Origin: Chloroflexota bacterium
Lineage (GTDB): Bacteria > Chloroflexota > Anaerolineae > UBA4142
Length of the DNA stretch: 6,820 nucleotides
Assembly (NCBI GenBank): GCA_016200825.1
Contig: JACQEA010000258.1
Coordinates: 1 to 6,820 of the forward strand
Direction: 5' to 3'
The position numbers and the translations under genes are program-made. The notes under the pieces are model-generated. The model saw only the letters and a list, made by a program, of their open reading frames with translations. It was not told where the DNA came from and did no database searches. Within the stretch, counting starts at the first letter, position 1, and every line of letters begins with the position of its first letter. Shown here piece after piece: positions 5,272 to 6,820 of this stretch.

Positions 5272-6702
5272 TCAACGCGGAAACAAAATAAAGATCGCCA
5301 CCCACAACGCGGCGAGCAACACCCACAACGCCGGATTATTTTCTACGACCGCGCCAACATTCCGCACCCAGGCGGCAATGCGATAACCGCCCCCCAGCGC
5401 CGGTCGCATTAACCAATCCAAATCAAACGCGCGCGCGGCAACGCGCAAAAATTGATCGCCGCGCGCGGGCACGGCGAATGTAGATCGCGCTAAAAAAAAT
5501 CCAGCCACCAACGGCGCAAACAACAACGCGAATCCCGCGATCACTCCCGCGATATCATTTGATCGCACGACGCGATCCAGCGCGATTTCCGCCGCTGCCG
5601 CGCTTGATTCGCCGAGCGCGGCGGTGATGTAAAGCGGAAACACGATCAGCCCCACAAATAAAATCGCGCTGAACGCGAGCAACAAGTACTCACTGGCGCT
5701 GGGCGCGCGGCGTTGTGTGCCTTGAATCCCGCGCTCGAAATTCCACAGCGCGCTGAAGATCGGCACACTCGCGATTCGCCATTTGAGCGCCATCTCGAAC
5801 AATATCAGCGCGAAAATATTTCCCAACACCAACCATACGCTGAACGCGGGCGCGGCATCGCCCGTCCACGCGATTAGCGGAAGCATCACGAATGGAAACG
5901 CGATGATCACACTTACCGCGCGACTCGGTTCCTCCGCGTTTCTCAACCAGACCGCGATTGCAATCAACGCAAAAATCGCGAGCGGCGCGATCAATGTTTG
6001 ATGGATGAAATCGTTTGGTCTCCAATGCATCCATAAACTGGATGCCGCGACTAGCGGCGCGCCCCGCGCGATCCACAAATCGCGCGAGGATTCGCCGCGA
6101 TGCAAAGTCACCCACTGAAATGGAAATAATCCGAGTCGTCCCCATAAACCTAACGCGATGAGCAACGTGCCTTCGGCGCGAAGCTGCGCGCTGACCAAAA
6201 CTGCACCGGCAAAATAAATCAGCGCGGCGATTTGACTCGTCGCGAAAAAACGCAACGCGGTCTCGTCTTCAATTTGCCGCGCAATGCGCCACGCGCCCAT
6301 TCCCAGATCGAGCGCGACCCACGCGCTATAAATCGCGAAGGGTGACGCGGCGGTCGTCAATAATGTTGCCGCGCTCAGAACGAAAAATGGAAACGGATCC
6401 AAAGAGACAGAAGAATTCAACGGCGTCAAAATCAAAAGCGGAACGAACAAGGCGAGCAAAAGCAAAAACGCGACGCCATCCATTTCGAACGCGAAGGAAA
6501 ACGCGGCGGCTTGCCAATCAAACAAAATTATTTCGCGCGCGCCCATCACGCGATTCAAAATGATGAGCGCGATTTCGATGCTGGCGAGCGCGAGGATAAA
6601 TCCGCCGCGTCGTTGCGGCATCAGGCGCGGCGCGAGCACGCGTAATAAACTCGCGGCGAGCGCAGGAAAAATAAAAACCAGTCCCAGTAACCCATCGGGC
6701 AC
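5272..6702 (-). CDS. Divergent NuoL/NuoN/MrpD-type membrane protein (complex I antiporter-like)
   Basis: A 476-residue, very hydrophobic protein with roughly a dozen membrane helices. Features of the proton-conducting antiporter superfamily can be traced: FEMDGVAFLLLL (72-83) resembles the DGLS segment; AWVALDLGMGAWRI (127-140) resembles the helix carrying the key Glu, here D132; GRLGLFPFQWV (188-198) resembles the K-x-x-x-FP-x-H-x-W segment, with R189 for Lys; and APLVAASSLWMHW (215-227) the following P-x-x-x-SALLH-like stretch. The C-terminus VENNPALWVLLAALW fits NuoL-like ends. Charged positions are thus conservatively changed, and I cannot see the usual Lys of the later helix. No other nuo, mrp or hydrogenase genes are adjacent; the gene has its own promoter and terminator. 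Its role (proton or sodium translocation, orphan or partner of a distant complex) is uncertain. The start is GTG 6702-6700, with GGAG 8 nt upstream. Confidence 0.7.
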   Translation of the reverse strand: MPDGLLGLVFIFPALAASLLRVLAPRLMPQRRGGFILALASIEIALIILNRVMGAREIILFDWQAAAFSFAFEMDGVAFLLLLALFVPLLILTPLNSSVSLDPFPFFVLSAATLLTTAASPFAIYSAWVALDLGMGAWRIARQIEDETALRFFATSQIAALIYFAGAVLVSAQLRAEGTLLIALGLWGRLGLFPFQWVTLHRGESSRDLWIARGAPLVAASSLWMHWRPNDFIHQTLIAPLAIFALIAIAVWLRNAEEPSRAVSVIIAFPFVMLPLIAWTGDAAPAFSVWLVLGNIFALILFEMALKWRIASVPIFSALWNFERGIQGTQRRAPSASEYLLLAFSAILFVGLIVFPLYITAALGESSAAAAEIALDRVVRSNDIAGVIAGFALLFAPLVAGFFLARSTFAVPARGDQFLRVAARAFDLDWLMRPALGGGYRIAAWVRNVGAVVENNPALWVLLAALWVAIFILFPR

Positions 6703-6710
6703 AAGCGATA

Positions 6711-6716
6711 CTCCAA
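6711..6716 (-). promoter_or_regulatory. Ribosome binding site that sets the GTG start of the antiporter-like gene
   Basis: TTGGAG read on the minus strand (6716-6711) lies 8 nt before the GTG at 6702-6700, ideal spacing. An in-frame ATG is not available nearby, so GTG is taken as start. Confidence 0.6.
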
Positions 6717-6735
6717 CGCGCGTGAATGTCTTGCG

Positions 6736-6764
6736 ATTCTATCACACCCGCGTGTCCACACCAA
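6736..6764 (-). promoter_or_regulatory. Promoter of the antiporter-like gene
   Basis: On the minus strand TTGGTG (6764-6759) is followed after exactly 17 bp by TAGAAT (6741-6736), with TG one base before it (extended -10, TGATAGAAT). Transcription should begin near 6729, leaving a leader of about 27 nt that contains the ribosome binding site. The -35 box is weak at its last three positions; the -10 differs from consensus at one base. Confidence 0.5.
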
Positions 6765-6769
6765 ACGAA

Positions 6770-6798
6770 TTGACGGTGATTCTCATTCCAAATATACT
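6770..6798 (+). promoter_or_regulatory. Rightward sigma-70 promoter leading out of the window
   Basis: TTGACG (6770-6775) and TATACT (6793-6798) are 17 bp apart, each differing from consensus at one base. The expected start of transcription is about 6804-6806. An ATG at 6805-6807 could begin a leaderless reading frame, and another ATG lies at 6815-6817; the window ends before either can be judged. The -35 box is 5 bp from the -35 box of the divergent minus-strand promoter. Confidence 0.68.
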
Positions 6799-6807
6799 TT
6801 TGGAATG
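6784..6807. promoter_or_regulatory. Palindromic operator-like site centred on the -10 box
   Basis: CATTCCAAA (6784-6792) and TTTGGAATG (6799-6807) are perfect inverted repeats of 9 bp, and the 6-bp spacer between them is exactly the TATACT -10 box. A dimeric repressor bound here would block the rightward promoter. A second, weaker pairing exists between ctcattc (6782-6788) and gaatgag (6813-6819). The regulator is not identified in the window. Confidence 0.55.
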
Positions 6808-6820
6808 AACTCGAATGAGC

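Noticed and set aside
5690..6145. 151-codon minus-strand frame within the antiporter-like gene
   Set aside because: Frame-shifted shadow, Arg/Asp-rich, with no membrane helices or start signals. The long hydrophobic frame is clearly the coding one.

Overview
The window looks like a chromosomal segment from an uncultured or environmental bacterium, most plausibly Chloroflexota (Anaerolineae-like). That placement is inference. It rests on the strong preference for GCG (Ala) and CGC (Arg) codons that creates dense CGCG runs in all genes, on TTG and GTG starts behind good ribosome binding sites, on an MBL-fold protein of the FWGVRGS/GGNT type next to two-component genes, and on an intergenic island of short palindromic repeats of a kind common in such genomes. 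No tRNA, rRNA, CRISPR array, insertion sequence or phage gene is visible.

Layout: (1) 1-426 (+) is the C-terminal end of an aerobic glycerol-3-phosphate dehydrogenase (GlpD) whose start lies outside the window. (2) 427-875 has no gene but carries a chain of palindromic modules: a nested inverted repeat at 437-567 containing a MITE/REP-like palindrome at 460-537, a small hairpin at 588-610, two interleaved hairpins at 634-660, a 21-bp near-perfect palindrome at 667-687 and an inverted-repeat element at 706-774. (3) 876-2096 (+) is a 12-helix MFS transporter with a TTG start. (4) 2173-3273 (+) is a soluble PAS-HisKA-HATPase histidine kinase behind a strong promoter. (5) 3331-4245 (+) is an MBL-fold metallohydrolase. 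(6) 4358-5212 (+) is a receiver/coiled-coil protein with its own extended -10 promoter. (7) 5211-5249 is a bidirectional terminator shared with (8) 5272-6702 (-), a divergent antiporter-like membrane protein of the NuoL/NuoN/MrpD superfamily. (9) 6703-6820 is a divergent promoter region, with a rightward promoter whose -10 box sits in the centre of a palindromic operator-like site.

The most unusual item is the 284-residue protein at 4358-5212. It begins as an ordinary receiver domain (acidic pair, Thr and Lys all present), but the phospho-accepting aspartate is replaced by glutamate (E52). Its C-terminus looks like a HisKA/DHp dimerisation domain in which the phospho-accepting histidine is replaced by asparagine (N216), and no ATPase domain follows. 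It therefore appears to be a doubly degenerate two-component protein next to an intact kinase and an MBL hydrolase. A plausible reading, which is inference, is a signalling module in which the kinase pairs with a phosphorylation-independent or scaffold-type partner.

Two promoters (at 2135-2163 and 6770-6798) place transcription starts at or within a few bases of an ATG, suggesting leaderless or near-leaderless transcripts, whereas the other genes have conventional Shine-Dalgarno sites.
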